Positions 37,199 through 48,760 of a DNA stretch of 64,000 bases are shown one piece after another; the first letter of the stretch is position 1; each line of letters begins with the position of its first letter. A program made the translations under genes and the position numbers. The stretch is taken from positions 66,434,608-66,498,607 of the forward strand of contig CM023541.1 of NCBI GenBank assembly GCA_013350335.1, written 5' to 3'. The stretch comes from Chimonanthus salicifolius. Taxonomy: Eukaryota; Streptophyta; Magnoliopsida; Laurales; Calycanthaceae. Under the pieces are notes generated by a model. It was not told where the DNA came from. It saw nothing but the letters and a program-made list of their open reading frames with translations, and ran no database searches.

Positions 37199-40100
37199 TT
37201 TTATTCTGGAATTTTCCTCCAGAGCCTCTGCCTATCTTGTAGATGGAAGGGATGATGAAATTAAAATGAAAAATCAAACTAAAAAGTATGTTTGAATTTG
37301 ATGAGGTAAAGAGATTTGCAAAGGGATTGTAATTCATCTCACGCGACAGTTAGCGTTATCCATGCAAGGCAAGAAAGGATAGTATACCGGACATTGGTAG
37401 GATTCCTACCTCATTGAGAACATTATGAAGTATATTATGACACTTGTTTATATTCAAAATATGATGAATGCATTGGCAAAATAAATTGTACATGATTATG
37501 AGTTGATTTTCAATGATATTATGTATTTTTAAATGAAATGGCATTCTTGCATACATTACCCCATGTATGGCATGGGAGGGTACACATATGACTAACAAGC
37601 CAAGTTCTGAGCGGTCAGGACATAACTTGGGCTTCAGATTAGCTTATATGAAGCTATGTGAACTATTGAGATTTGGCCGCGTCCTGTTGATAGAAAAGTA
37701 CGGTGTATTTGGTCCAAAGAGCTCCTGGGTAGTCAATCCCGAAATCCTGCGCAGAGGGAGGAGATCACACCCCATCGGAAATCCCAATTAATTTGTGGAT
37801 GGGTAAACAGTGCTCTGGTGGTTGCCGCCTCAAACACTGTGGACATAATTGGCCAAGGAAACCATTGATTGATTTATGATGTAATTGGGTATGGACATTG
37901 GGTGGGATTTCATTTGGTATTGACACCCATGACATGACACTTATGTAGCATGATTATGATATGGACATCATGCATTGTTTTATTACTTACAAGATGTTTT
38001 TACAAATATGTCATTAATGATGTATAAACCCTTGATTTATGATATTCTAATATTACTCTTATGTGTTCCCTAACCCTAATTGGAATACCTACTGCGTATG
38101 TTGACAAAGGCCCTACTTCTACCGTATAGATGATGGAACAGGAAATGATAAGGAAAAGGACGTGGGACCGGAAGGGAGCCAAGGGCAGCAGCTTGGGAAG
38201 ATTTAAGTTTAAATTACTTCGTTTTGATTTCGATGATGTATTCGGAGGACTTATATTTTGGATTGTAATAACTTAGACTATTTGGGACACCTTAGAACTT
38301 ATTTGCTATGGTTTGATAATCTTTAAGTTTTATTGGAATTTTATAGTGATTGGCTTTCCTTGCCTAATGATGACAAGAGAATGAATAACATCTTATTCAT
38401 ATAAATTATTCCGCAAGCATTAAGAAAAGCGTGTGAAAATGTTTTAGTGGACTAAGTCCACACACACGTAATGGGGGCCAGTTAAGGGTCGGGTATTGGA
38501 AACTCGGACTTGACTCGCATCGTGACGGCCCGTCCTCTCTTACTTATAAAAAAAATATACTTTGATTAATGAAAGTGAAAAAGGGCGGGGGGTTACAAAA
38601 CCTTGAGAGAGAACCCAAGCCGCCGTCCCCTTGCTGCCGCCGCATCTATTTCTCTTGTCTTGAGCCGCCGCACATGGTGTGTGTCTCTCTCTCTCTTTCC
38701 TTCTTTCTTTCTCTCATTTCCTCTCTTCTTCTCCCTCCTTGTTGGCTTAAAACCATAATACCTTAGTGTGTGTTGCCCCACTCCTTGCCTTTTTCCCCTC
38801 TTTCTCTCTTCCTCTCCTCTTTTCTCCAAAAAAAAAAAACCTAATCCCCAATTCTTCACCCCCCTTTTTCTAAGCCATATTCAGTGTTTCTCGGGTCTTT
38901 TGCAACTCAAGCCTAACTCGTGGCCCAACAGATCCGAGCCGACCTCAAGCCTAGTTCTCCAGGCGCATTTGGGTCCTGTCTACTCCAAGCCCAATCCACT
39001 TTAGGCCCACCAGCCTCAGGCTCAATCCGATTTAAGCCCAGTTCAACAGATCCAGCCTCAGACCCAATCCGATCCAAATCCCAGTTCAGCAGATCCAGTC
39101 TTAGCCCAAAAGTCAAGCCCAGCCGTCAGGCTCGACCTGTTCCAGGCCCGATTTAGGTCCACCTTGGGCTCGTTTCAGGTTTGTTATCTTTCTTGACCCA
39201 TTTTGGGGATCGTCGTGGAGCGTTTCAAGCCCGTTTCTGGCCAGATTTGCAGGATCGTCCCAGTTTTGCAGACTCATCCTAGCTTCTCAGACCTCGAGCC
39301 CATGCATCACTCCCTTCAATCCTTCAGCCTATTTATATCGCTTGGATTTCAAAAACGCACACAAGTGAGGGGACTTATCACTGTTTTAGCATCCACTCGC
39401 ATTTATTTAACTTTTAACCCTGGACATGGGGTGACCTGAATGGGACTCTTCGTTTATTAAGCCACTCGGTAAGGGAACTGTTGACATGAACATGTGCCAA
39501 GGGGTCCCGTTCGGGTGCAGTCATGTCAACTATATGCGAATAATGGAAAATTCTAATCAGATGGATGATTATTTGAACTTGGAAACTTGTTAGTAACATG
39601 TTGTTTGTTTAATTATTACATGGGAATGAATTTATAATGATAGTAAGATATGCATTGGATATTAGACATGATGCTCGAAAATTGTTGATAATATGTTTGT
39701 GTTCGATCATAACATGTATATGAATTTATGATGGGAATGAGATGTGCATTGGATATTGAGCATGATGCTTGAAAGTTTATTGATAAAATGTTGTGTGTTT
39801 ATTTATAACATATGAGCATGATCACGATGAGCATGGAGATATATGTTTAGATAACTTGTTATATGCTCTTGTTATGCACTATGCATGTGTTGATGATCTT
39901 GATTAATTATATCAGAGCATATTTTTGGACATGACCATGATATCATGTATATGCATGGGAGGTAACCCGCAACGAACAACGTGCCGTTGGATGTTGAGTT
40001 CGAGGAACTATTTATGTGTATATGCTCATGATGAGATGATGTTGATTATTGGGAGGACTTCCCCGTTACGCTCTGACAGTTGAAACCCCCATAGGGGATG

Positions 40101-40777
40101 CGGGTTTTCCAATTGCATTCCGGCGGTTGAGGTGCCTACCCTCGAGATTGGCTTCCTCGTTTCATTCCAGCGGTTGACTCAGTTGTGTATTATGTGTTCT
40201 CCCATTTATATTAGTAGGGAGACCGAAGTTGTTGGAGGACCATTGTCAGTCTTGGAGGCGGTGTCTCGGACTGGTCAGTGGGACCATTGGTTAGTAGTAC
40301 AATTGAGTACTTATGTACGTAGATATCCACTCTATTATGATGTTCATTACATTTCATACATGTAATATATGTTTATGTTGTTGACATGTGATATGTTTTA
40401 TCCCTTCACTGGGCTGGTTAGCTCACCCCTTACCTTTCAGGTACCCCGATTGCGGAGGGGATAGGCGGGCCCCTTGAGGAGGTACCCGGGGAGGAGTAAC
40501 AGTAGTTATATATCACATATTATGCTTATGCTTTAATTTTGAGAGACTCTTGTTATTATGGACTCATTATCACATGTTTTGCTTGGATGACTGTATACTA
40601 TATTGAACGGTCGGTGGTTGTTTGTTATGCTTATTATTATGTTGGATTTGGCCTTTTTTGGATTTGTTGAGTGGGAGGTAGTTATCCGTTTAAAAAAAAA
40701 ATACCCGATATTTGTTCCTTTGTTATGTTTTGAGACTTTTCGAAGATAACGCGCCCATAGCGGGACGTGGCTTTACA

Positions 40778-42436
40778 CTAATATTACATTTCCATCTTAG
40801 TTTCAAAGAATTGAAAGAATTGATTGACTAAAATGAATAACATAAACAAACAAATAAACAAATAAATAAAATAAACAAACACATAAACAAATAAAACAAA
40901 ATATTTACAATTGGATTAGGTCAATCATAGTCATCGAACATCATACCCAATGAAATTAATAAGCATGAGATCTAGATCATGAAATTCACGTAAACATCCA
41001 AATTTCAATTAATGTCTTTCATTAAAATTAAATTCCATATTCCTTAATTTAATTAAAAGAACCTTACATCTTAGATTTGGACAATTAAATTCTAGATCTA
41101 AAATATCTCATATGTTCAAAAAAGCCTTAGATCTGAATTTGAAGAAATCAAAAGTTCTAAAATATTTCAGATGTCCAATCAATTAATTAAAGAACATTAA
41201 CTTCAAATTAAATCAAACGATCGCCATTTAAATTCTGAATATTGGACTTTCCATAAACCTAAAAGTATATCTCAGACTTATTTAATTGAAATTAATACAC
41301 AAGCTTCGGAAAATACGTAAAAAATAAACAAAATAAATTTTACAAATATAAGACTCACTTGTAAAATTTGAATTCTCTTCATTGTTTTTAGTGTATTCCA
41401 AAGTTCCAGTGGTTTTCTTTTGCTCCTGAACAAATTTGAAATTCACAGTGTATCAATGGTCTCTATTTATAGCTTCTAGTGGAGAGAGGATGGAACCCTA
41501 AATCCAACTTACAACGGGCGAATTTTGGAGATAAAATCTCCGTGGTGACTCATTGCTGACTCATCATTTCTTGGTTCTCACTCTAAGATCCACAATTTTT
41601 TCTCTTATCTCCATCTGCTCCACATGAATTTGACATGTGTCTAATAGCTCCATGCCATTTTGACGTGTGTCCTTTAGATAATTTTTCTCCAAGCTTCAAA
41701 TCTCCAAAGGTCAACTCCAATCTACCAATTTCGAATTTGATTTGTATTGTGTCCAAATACATTGCATTATTTTCTAGATTCAAAACTCAGTAATCTAATC
41801 TCAATCATCCAATCTCCACATCGGCAGAATCGAATTTCACTATCTCTCCATGCTCCATGCAAATTTGGAGATTAAGTTACAGAGAGACCCTTTACACTTG
41901 GCACTTACAGGTCGCACTTGTTCCATGTGAATTTCACTGGGCTTAGACTTGGACTTGGCTCAATGACTTGGACTTGGCTTAATGACTTGGGCTTGGACTA
42001 TTGGCATGTGAATTATATCCTGGCCCACTAATGCGAATGGATCACTGAACTTGGCCCAAAGTGTGAAGTGGAGCTTAATGTGATGGGCCTCTGACTCATG
42101 GACTTCTGAGTGCAGACTTGACTAATGGGTCCAATAATGTCTTGTAAAATTTACCACATTTACAAAAGAGTCTCAAATATTATTATAATTCAAATTCTCA
42201 TAGTGGACTTGAATTACAATAATTTACAATGAATTCCAAAAATAGGTGGTTAATTTTCAAAATTTCCAAATATAGCAACTATGGCCCACATTTCTGCATT
42301 TTCTTCCAGCTTTAGCTCAATTCCTTGTTTTTCCTACAAAACTCAGAAATAACATTAAATTCATCTAATATGCACAATTTCAAGGCTAACTAATCCAAAT
42401 TAAAAGGGTAAAATTATAATTTTTCATTATTCATCA
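40778..42436 (-). repeat. LTR of Athila/Tat-type element H (minus strand), promoter half
   Basis: On the minus strand the LTR starts TGATGAATAATG at 42436 and runs left to 40778, where LTR D interrupts it; it resumes at 22304-22267. It aligns in reverse with the LTR of element I (44058-46494), for example GAGATATACTTTTAGG, GAAATATTTTAGAACTTTTG and GGGTATGATGTTCGATG. A TATA box (TATAAATA, plus-strand 41464-41471) lies at the matching place. Just upstream on the minus strand is a purine tract AAGTTAGGAGGTATT and a TTTTGCTCGAGGACTAGCAAAA block, both typical of the 3' end of Athila/Tat-type internal domains. Confidence 0.78.
41464..41471 (-). promoter_or_regulatory. TATA box of element H LTR
   Basis: TATAAATA on the minus strand in the context GCTATAAATAGAGACC, at the same place as the TATA box in the LTR of element I. 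Confidence 0.6.
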
Positions 42437-44057
42437 AATACCTCCTAACTTAGATTTTGCTAGTCCTCGAGCAAAAGAAAATTAAAAACTCTAAAAACAA
42501 AAATAAAGATCCTAAACTACACCACTTTCGCTGGCATTATCGATTGCATTTAGCATATGCAATAAGCCTTTAAACCCCTAGCTCACCACTAGTTGACGAG
42601 TTATAGTCTCGTGAGGGCTTTCAGTGATGATACCCACAAACATCAAATTTTTCAGAAAAGATTCATAGACAAAAATCTTTACATCATACAATTCTAAAAT
42701 TATTTTTACAAGCCTTATAATCAAAGTGTAGTGTGTGATAGCCAATATTAAGAAACCTTCTTTTTCCAAACACACAAGTTTTGTAGCCACCATTGGAAAA
42801 TGCGTTTTGACTTCAAACCTCACCAAATACTTCTCTAAAAAAGACTAACATCAGAGGTTTGGTTATATTTTCTCTCAAAGGTATATGTGAGCATAGTTTA
42901 TGTATTCAAATCAAATATCTCACATTTTTTTTAAGAAAAAAATAGTACAAATCAAAGAAAATAAAAGATCTGATGAATGGATGCCACTTTCCTGATAAAG
43001 TTGAGTCAAACACCATCATTTTTCCTCCTCTGTTCTCTACGTGAAATGCCTTATTTAGACTTAGGATCAATAGGACAAAACGTGGCTTAGGACTGCATCA
43101 AGATTAAGGAATGGTGCATGACTCTAATACTTTGGACACAAAAGTTAGACGTCTTCAGAATGTAAATGGGATATTTTTCCTCTATTTTTCTTTCAGCACT
43201 TTTCAAAGTATTTTTCTCTTTTCTTTTTCTTTTTCTCTAAATTTTTTTATCACATCCTTCTTTTTGAAGTCTGGATGTTCCCCTTTTTTTGTTATTTTCT
43301 TTTCTTTTTCTTAGTGCCCTTGTTTTAAGAGTACCATCCCAATTTTGTTCATCTCTAATCTTTTATGTGAATAGGTCATGGATATTTTAATTTGGCTCAT
43401 ACTCCTGTGACCGGAGTTGGGTATGGTGAACGTGGCTGGTCAAGAAAATAGGCTCTCATAAAATAACTGGGGAACTATCAGGATAGATGACAAGAGTAGG
43501 TAGGCTTGAAGGCTCAATCGATCAAAAAATGGCCTATATCCTATCCTAAGTTTCATAGGGTGATTTCATTGTTTCAAAAAAAATTCAGGTGTAATAACTC
43601 AATTTTGATGGCATTGTCAGTAATACGACAAAAAGAAAGAATAATGAGATCAACAATGACTCAGTGCGCAAACAAAGAAATTAGAATAGACTTATGACCT
43701 CAGAAGGATAGAATGGCTCTAAAGCTCACTAGGTAATAAGTCTCCACTGGTATTCCTTTGATGATCGCTCGACTCATTAGTATTCTTCTTTTTCAGACTA
43801 ATATTAATATGGTTGTCTAAAGCCATTTCCGAGAATAAATCCTATAAAAATCTTTTAGGAAAAGTATAATATAATTTTTTTATTAATGTATCACTACTAA
43901 AAAAGTTGACTCTTTTAACTCAGATTGTCAAAACGCTTTTAATCCCTTAGACCAAAACTGACAGTTGGTTCAGCCTTAATGAGTCTCAGTCTTCACTTAC
44001 TCTTCCCTTAAAATAAATTTGTCTATCTTTGTCTATGAAATATTATGACTCGCCCAT
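42437..44057 (-). other. Probable 3' non-coding internal region of element H
   Basis: About 1.6 kb between the two head-to-head Athila/Tat-type LTRs. Next to the H LTR (42437-42480), read on the minus strand, is the CTCGAGGACTAGCAAAA block and a polypurine tract, so this side is element H's internal domain. The rest has no conserved protein; a T-rich tract at 43185-43310 and short open frames look non-coding. Its right limit, the start of LTR I at 44058, is a change of element. Confidence 0.55.
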
Positions 44058-46494
44058 TGTTGAGACATGAAAAATGACTCTTTTATCCCTGATTATTGGA
44101 CTAGTTAGCCTTTAATTTTGCATATGTTAGGTGCATTTAATGTTGTTTGTCAGTTTTGTAGATAAATTTGGAAAATAAAGGAAATCAAAAAAAAAAATTA
44201 ATGGACAATTGCAAGATTTGTGCTTAAATTAGAAGACCTAGAATTTTTAATAATTAATTTTAGATCACTTTTAGGATTTTAATTGTAAATTAATTAATCT
44301 GGATCCAATTATGAGAAGCTATATTAATTCAATATTTTTAGATTTTAAGTGGTTAGTTAATTATTTTAATTATGCTACAATTCAAGAGGCCAGAGTCTGA
44401 ATACCAAATCCATCGGCTAGAGATCCACTCCAATTGGGCCAAGTTATGCTCCACATGCTAGATATTGGGCCAGGATCAAGTATCTCATGCGCATTTCACA
44501 TGTGGGCTAGGCCAATGTGCAAGTCCAAGTCCAACAGGCCAAGTTCAAGTCCATGTGCTCAAAAGTCCAAATCCACTTGTGGCCCAACTGCTTAAACCTT
44601 GAGATCCATGTACCCATGTTCGAATTTCATTGTGACAACCCTAAGTCCACACGTCCCCCTCCTCCTTGTCATCCACACCATCCTTTTAGTCATCCTTTAA
44701 TCCAAATCATTCATTGCACACATGAAACTTCGGGAAATCCTAGAGCCATCTTTCTTAATCTGTCGCATACATTCTACATATTAGATCTAGGCGATGCATT
44801 TGATCATGCATCTATATCTACTCTTGAATCATAACCCCCATATGAATCCTTACCTTTTATATAACCCATCCCAACCACCCATCTTAGAGCCATTAGATTT
44901 AAACCTTTTTTAATCAAAGCCATCCATCCAAAATCTAAACCAACTTGGATCCCAAGCAACCCTAAATCCATCCATTCAAATTTTCCATGTCATATACACC
45001 TCACACGATTTTTGTAGATCCCATTCAATCCATTCGAATCTCACAAGTCAAACCTTTAGCCACATCATCATCTCTCATCTCATTCATCCATCCATAATGT
45101 CTTTTAATCTCATCCATCCATTCTTGCATTGAATGCATTAAAACCCTAATCCCATATGCTAAATTCGAAAATCCCATATCCCAACCCAATCCGTTCAAAA
45201 TTCCCTGCTTGCATTCCAAGTTAGCTTGATGCCCAAGCCACTCTAGTCGATCAAACCTATGTAAACCCTAATCCTTTTTAATTTTAAATCTCAACCATTC
45301 ACAATCAAGATGATTTAATCTTAACCATTCACCCAACACCTAAACAAGATTAAATCCTAGCCATCCATTCTAACCTAAAGCCTATAAATACAGAGGTTAG
45401 GGTACAGTAAATTTCGAACTGGGTCATGAGCTAGAGAACACCATCTAAAATTTGGAGATACATAGAAGACTAAGGAGCATATTCGAATTTTACATGTGAG
45501 TCTTGTCCATTGTAAATTTTATTTTATTGATTTTGATTTAATTTCCAATGCTTGTGTATAGATTTCAATTTAATAAATTTGAGATATACTTTTAGGATTA
45601 ATGGAAAGTCCAATTTTAGAATTTTTTTGATGATTGTTTGATTCAATTTTTAAGTTTTTGTTCTTTGATTAATTAAATGGACATATGAAATATTTTAGAA
45701 CTTTTGATTCCTTTAAATTCAATTCTAAGGTTCCTTTGGAACATATGAAATATTTTAGAGCTTGAATTTAATTGTCCGAATCTAAGATCTAAGGTTTGTT
45801 TGATTAATTTAGAGGATATGAAATTAAATTTTAATGGAAAACATGAATTGAGCTTTGATTATTTACGTGAATTCTATTACCTAGATCTCATGTTTATTAA
45901 TTATATTGGGTATGATGTTCGATGGCTATGATTGATTCAATCCACTTGTAAAATATTTTATCTGTTTTATTTACCTTTTTATTTTATTGTGTTGTACTTT
46001 GTTTATTTTATTTGTTTAACAGTTTGTAGTCATTTCACTCAAACAAATTCTTTCAATTCTTTAACTAGGTTGGAAATGCTTTATTTATATTTTTAATTAT
46101 GTAATTTTAAATTTAGATGAGGTTATTTAAATCTTCTCCACCATTTTGATAAAATATTAAATTCATAACTTTAAAATAAAATCCATGACCTTTAAAATGA
46201 GTTAGATGTTATATTTTGTTAAATTCCAAAACTAGATGATTATTTTAAATAATGGTTTTCTAAAGTTAGGATTTTCAAAATTTAAAATCTAATTTCTTGT
46301 TTTAGGAAATTTTTCCATGTTTAGATTTAATTCTATAATTTTATTTCTTAAAACCACATTATTTTGGTGTTGATTTATTTTATTGAACATATATTTTGTT
46401 GATTTCCTTTGGATTCGACCTCGTACTCGTATGTTATTACTATGAACTGGTTCGTACGCTTGCGAGTAATAAATGTAAAACATTATCCACAACA
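44058..46494 (+). repeat. 5' LTR of Athila/Tat-type element I
   Basis: The LTR starts TGTTGAGACATGAAAAATG at 44058 and ends at about CCACAACA (46494), 6 bp before the primer site. It is about 2.44 kb. It matches LTR H in reverse through the start (GACTAGTTAGCCTT, GCATTTAATGTT), the TATA region and the 45480-46080 part. The end has GATTCGACCTCGTACTCG and TTCGTACGCTTGCGAGTA, typical of Athila/Tat LTR ends. The middle (44400-45350) is C-rich with ATCCATCCA-type repeats on this strand. Confidence 0.8.
45383..45390 (+). promoter_or_regulatory. TATA box of element I LTR
   Basis: TATAAATA in the context GCCTATAAATACAGAGG, about 1.1 kb before the LTR end, with a probable leader starting about 30 bp further on. 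Confidence 0.65.
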
Positions 46495-46500
46495 AATTTT

Positions 46501-46518
46501 TGGCGCCATTGCCGGGAA
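46501..46518 (+). other. Primer-binding site of element I (tRNA-Asp-like)
   Basis: TGGCGCCATTGCCGGGAA follows the LTR after AATTTT. Known Athila/Tat elements have TGGCGCCGTTGCCGGGGA here, complementary to tRNA-Asp; two or three changes are present. This is one of the strongest markers for the clade. Confidence 0.85.
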
Positions 46519-48176
46519 AATTATTAAAATAAATCATTAGCCATTGAAATTTTGTGTTTTTGGAAAGATTGTTATTTTTGGAATGTTTCTATTTTAGCCA
46601 ACTCTTTAAAATTAGAAATTTTCTATTTTTAGAAATTCTATATTTAGAATGTTTCCTCAAATTAGAATTTAAAAAAAAAATATCAATGATTTTTAGAATT
46701 AATTTTAAATTTGGAAGTATAGCTAAGTCAAGAAACTATGTGATTAGGACCTTCTATTATTTTTAGAATTTTTCTAATCCATGAGTTCCCCTTTTTACCA
46801 AATTTTTCTAATCTTGGAAATATATTTTATTAGAAATAATCTATTTTTGGAAAATAAACCAAGTTTAGAATGTTTCTATTTTAAAAGAATTTATTTTTGG
46901 AAAGTGATCTAATTTTGGAGATGTCTAATTTTAGGCAATTTCCAAACATGGAAAGTTTCTAAATTTATAATATCATCTAATTTAGGAAGGTTTCTAAATA
47001 TAATATCTAATAAAAAATATTTCATGGAGGATTGTGAATCTTGAATGAACAAATTCTAAATTAATTTGGTGGAATCTAATTTTTATGTTCTCGACTTAAT
47101 TTTAAAATATTTAATTAGAATATAAATATTTTATTTTCTCCACTAGTTGTAGTTTAGGACAAACACACTTAGTTTAGGATCATGCATTCCTTGAATTAGA
47201 ATTTACGCCAAGGCTTGTATGTATTGTTTTGTAGGCTTTTTAAATGCACGCTTAAAAATTGTTGGAAAATATGCATATTAGGCAAATATGAGTGCCTAAT
47301 CATCTTCTTTTAATTTTTTTTTCCCATGCATTCACATAGAACTTTTACTTAGGGTGTTATTTGATTTCTTTTATTTGTTTAATCTAGTTATCTTGCACAT
47401 TTAAATTGTTCATGCATTTAGGGTGTTAGTACTCATGCATTAACTTAGATTGATTTATTATTGTTTTCATATTTGCTTGAATGTTATATTGGTAAATTAG
47501 GATTGCATTTTTCACAATATCTAGAAAAACAAGATAGTAAAAATGGTTCATGCATCTCCTTGATAAAATCAATTTAAAAACTATTAAGTTAGAATTAGGG
47601 TTACATGCTATGAGGACCATTTTCAGACCAGTCTATTTAATGTTACCGGTGAATAATTTTCCTCCAAGAATGGTTTCTAAGGCTAGTTCTGTCACCAAGA
47701 CGTGAGGTCGAGCACGTCTAAGGATAAGTTGGGACGAGATTCCGTCTGTGCTCCCCCACTTACCTGGGAACTTACCTGACCATCTTGTGGTTAAACTCTC
47801 ATCGGAAGCTAAAATTGTTGAAAGAAAATTAGGAGCAAGGTCTAGCTTTTAGGATCCCTTTAGTCACCAATAAAATTCTAATTCTCTAGTGACATTCGAA
47901 ATTTGGACTAGCCATATTTTGTGTGATATATGGTTGAGCGTGAATGATTGTGTCTGTGTATGCCTCATTGGTCTCGTGACTCTGCCAATCACTTGGTTCA
48001 AGTTACATTGCCCATAAATTCATTGATGGTTGTGTCCAGAGCCCAGTCAGGCTCAGTCTTAGACATAGACAATCCACCTACATCAGACCCACATCATATC
48101 CACTCCATCACCCAGAATGGCCAAAGGACATGTAAACGAGAAAACTCTTTGAGACTACTTCTCAAAGGTCATAGCT
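46519..48176 (+). other. Element I leader, AT-rich
   Basis: No gene is supported. From 46555 to 47010 there are many imperfect copies of TTTCTATTTTTGGAA / TTAGAAA-type motifs. From 47600 to 48170 the composition becomes more balanced and may include the decayed N-terminal gag, but no recognisable domain is seen there. Confidence 0.55.
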
Positions 48177-48760
48177 AATACACCCTCTAGTGTAGTCATC
48201 CCAGCAACCAATGTTGTCTATGAACTTAAACCAGCCCTTTTATGTCTCCTACCTTTATTCCATGGCCTTGATCGTGAGGATCCATACTTACATGTCAAAG
48301 AATTCCTAGAGATTTGCGCAACCATTAAAATTCAAAATGTCACTGAATAATTCATTAAACTTTTCCTGTTTCTTTCTCTCAAAGAAAAAATGAAGTCATG
48401 ATTGAACTCCCTACCTGCGAATTCCATCAAAACATGGGATTAACTTGTCAATAAATTCTTGAATAAATTTTTCCCCATATCTAGAACGAATGCCCTCAAA
48501 AATGAAATCTCATATTTTGTACAGAAAGAGGGTTAACAATTCTCAGAATCATGGGAAAGATTCAAGAATACATTTAGCAAATGTCCTCATCATGGTTTTG
48601 AAACTTGGAGACTCGTACAATTTTTCTACGATAGCTTAACCACATCTAGCTGTACATTAGTCGAGCCTATGAAAAATGGGGCATTCTTGGAACAAAGTGA
48701 AAATGAAGGATGGAATTTTTTGGAAAACTTGGCGGAGAACTCTTAGCGATGGGACTTCTC
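48177..48760 (+). pseudogene. Element I gag, Athila/Tat type, broken
   Basis: The frame from 48177 shows LLPLFHGLDREDPYLHVKEF, then LFLFLSLKEKMKS, LNSLPANSIKTW, LVNKFLNKFFP, the block SESWERFKNTFSKCPHHGF and VQFFYDSLT, ending in FLENLAENS. These are the conserved blocks of Athila/Tat-type gag (capsid core). At least five stops interrupt it (for example after NVTE, KMKS, TWD, QKEG and AENS at 48744-48746). No frameshift is needed across this stretch. The N-terminus and everything after about 48760 are missing or unrecognisable. Confidence 0.85.

Larger units (their letters stand above)
23836..38597 (+). mobile_element. Element E: full-length Ty3/gypsy chromovirus (decayed)
   Basis: 5' LTR 23836-30566, primer site 30569-30580, gag, pol, 3' LTR 35528-38597. 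LTRs start TGTAACNCCTCGGATTTTC and end GGGCGGGGNGTTACA. The flanks AGACC (23831-23835) and AAACC (38598-38602) look like a 5-bp target duplication with one change. The internal domain is about 4.96 kb and codes for gag, protease, RT, RNase H, integrase and a chromodomain-like tail with many breaks. The 5' LTR was later hit by D2. E lies in LTR D just downstream of that LTR's TATA-like site. Confidence 0.92.
35528..38597 (+). repeat. 3' LTR of element E
   Basis: 3070 bp, uninterrupted, TGTAACACCTCGG to GGGCGGGGGGTTACA. It preserves the empty site of the D2 insertion at about 35815-35830. Compared with the 5' LTR it is about 245 bp longer, mostly from extra palindromic repeat units (36585-37198) and a longer CT tract (36319-36347). 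A faint GGTTCGGCC-type palindrome survives at 36490-36524 (GGTTCAACTATGGTGTGGCC, then GAACC). Confidence 0.93.
22305..40777 (+). mobile_element. LTR of family D (probable solo LTR), hosting a TRIM array and element E
   Basis: The LTR starts TGTAATGACCCGACCCG at 22305 and ends AGCGGGACGTGGCTTTACA at 40777. Its own sequence is 22305-22808, 23630-23835 and 38603-40777, about 2.9 kb. Start and end match solo LTR D2 (24130-28030) in reverse. Both flanks are LTR of element H. The 5-bp flanks CAGAT and CTAAT agree at only three positions, so if this is a solo LTR its target duplication has decayed, or it formed by recombination between two elements. After E the sequence 38603-38900 is the transcribed CT-rich part, 39400-40050 is AT-rich, and 40408-40440 has TGGGCTGGTTAGCTCACCCC. 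Confidence 0.75.

Noticed and set aside
42578..42826. 82-residue minus-strand open frame next to LTR H
   Set aside because: No conserved motif; it lies in the probable 3' non-coding region of an Athila/Tat-type element.
40778..46100. Large inverted repeat as a terminal-inverted-repeat DNA transposon
   Set aside because: The arms have TATA boxes, a polypurine tract on one side and a tRNA-Asp-like primer site and gag on the other, so they are LTRs of two Athila/Tat-type elements.
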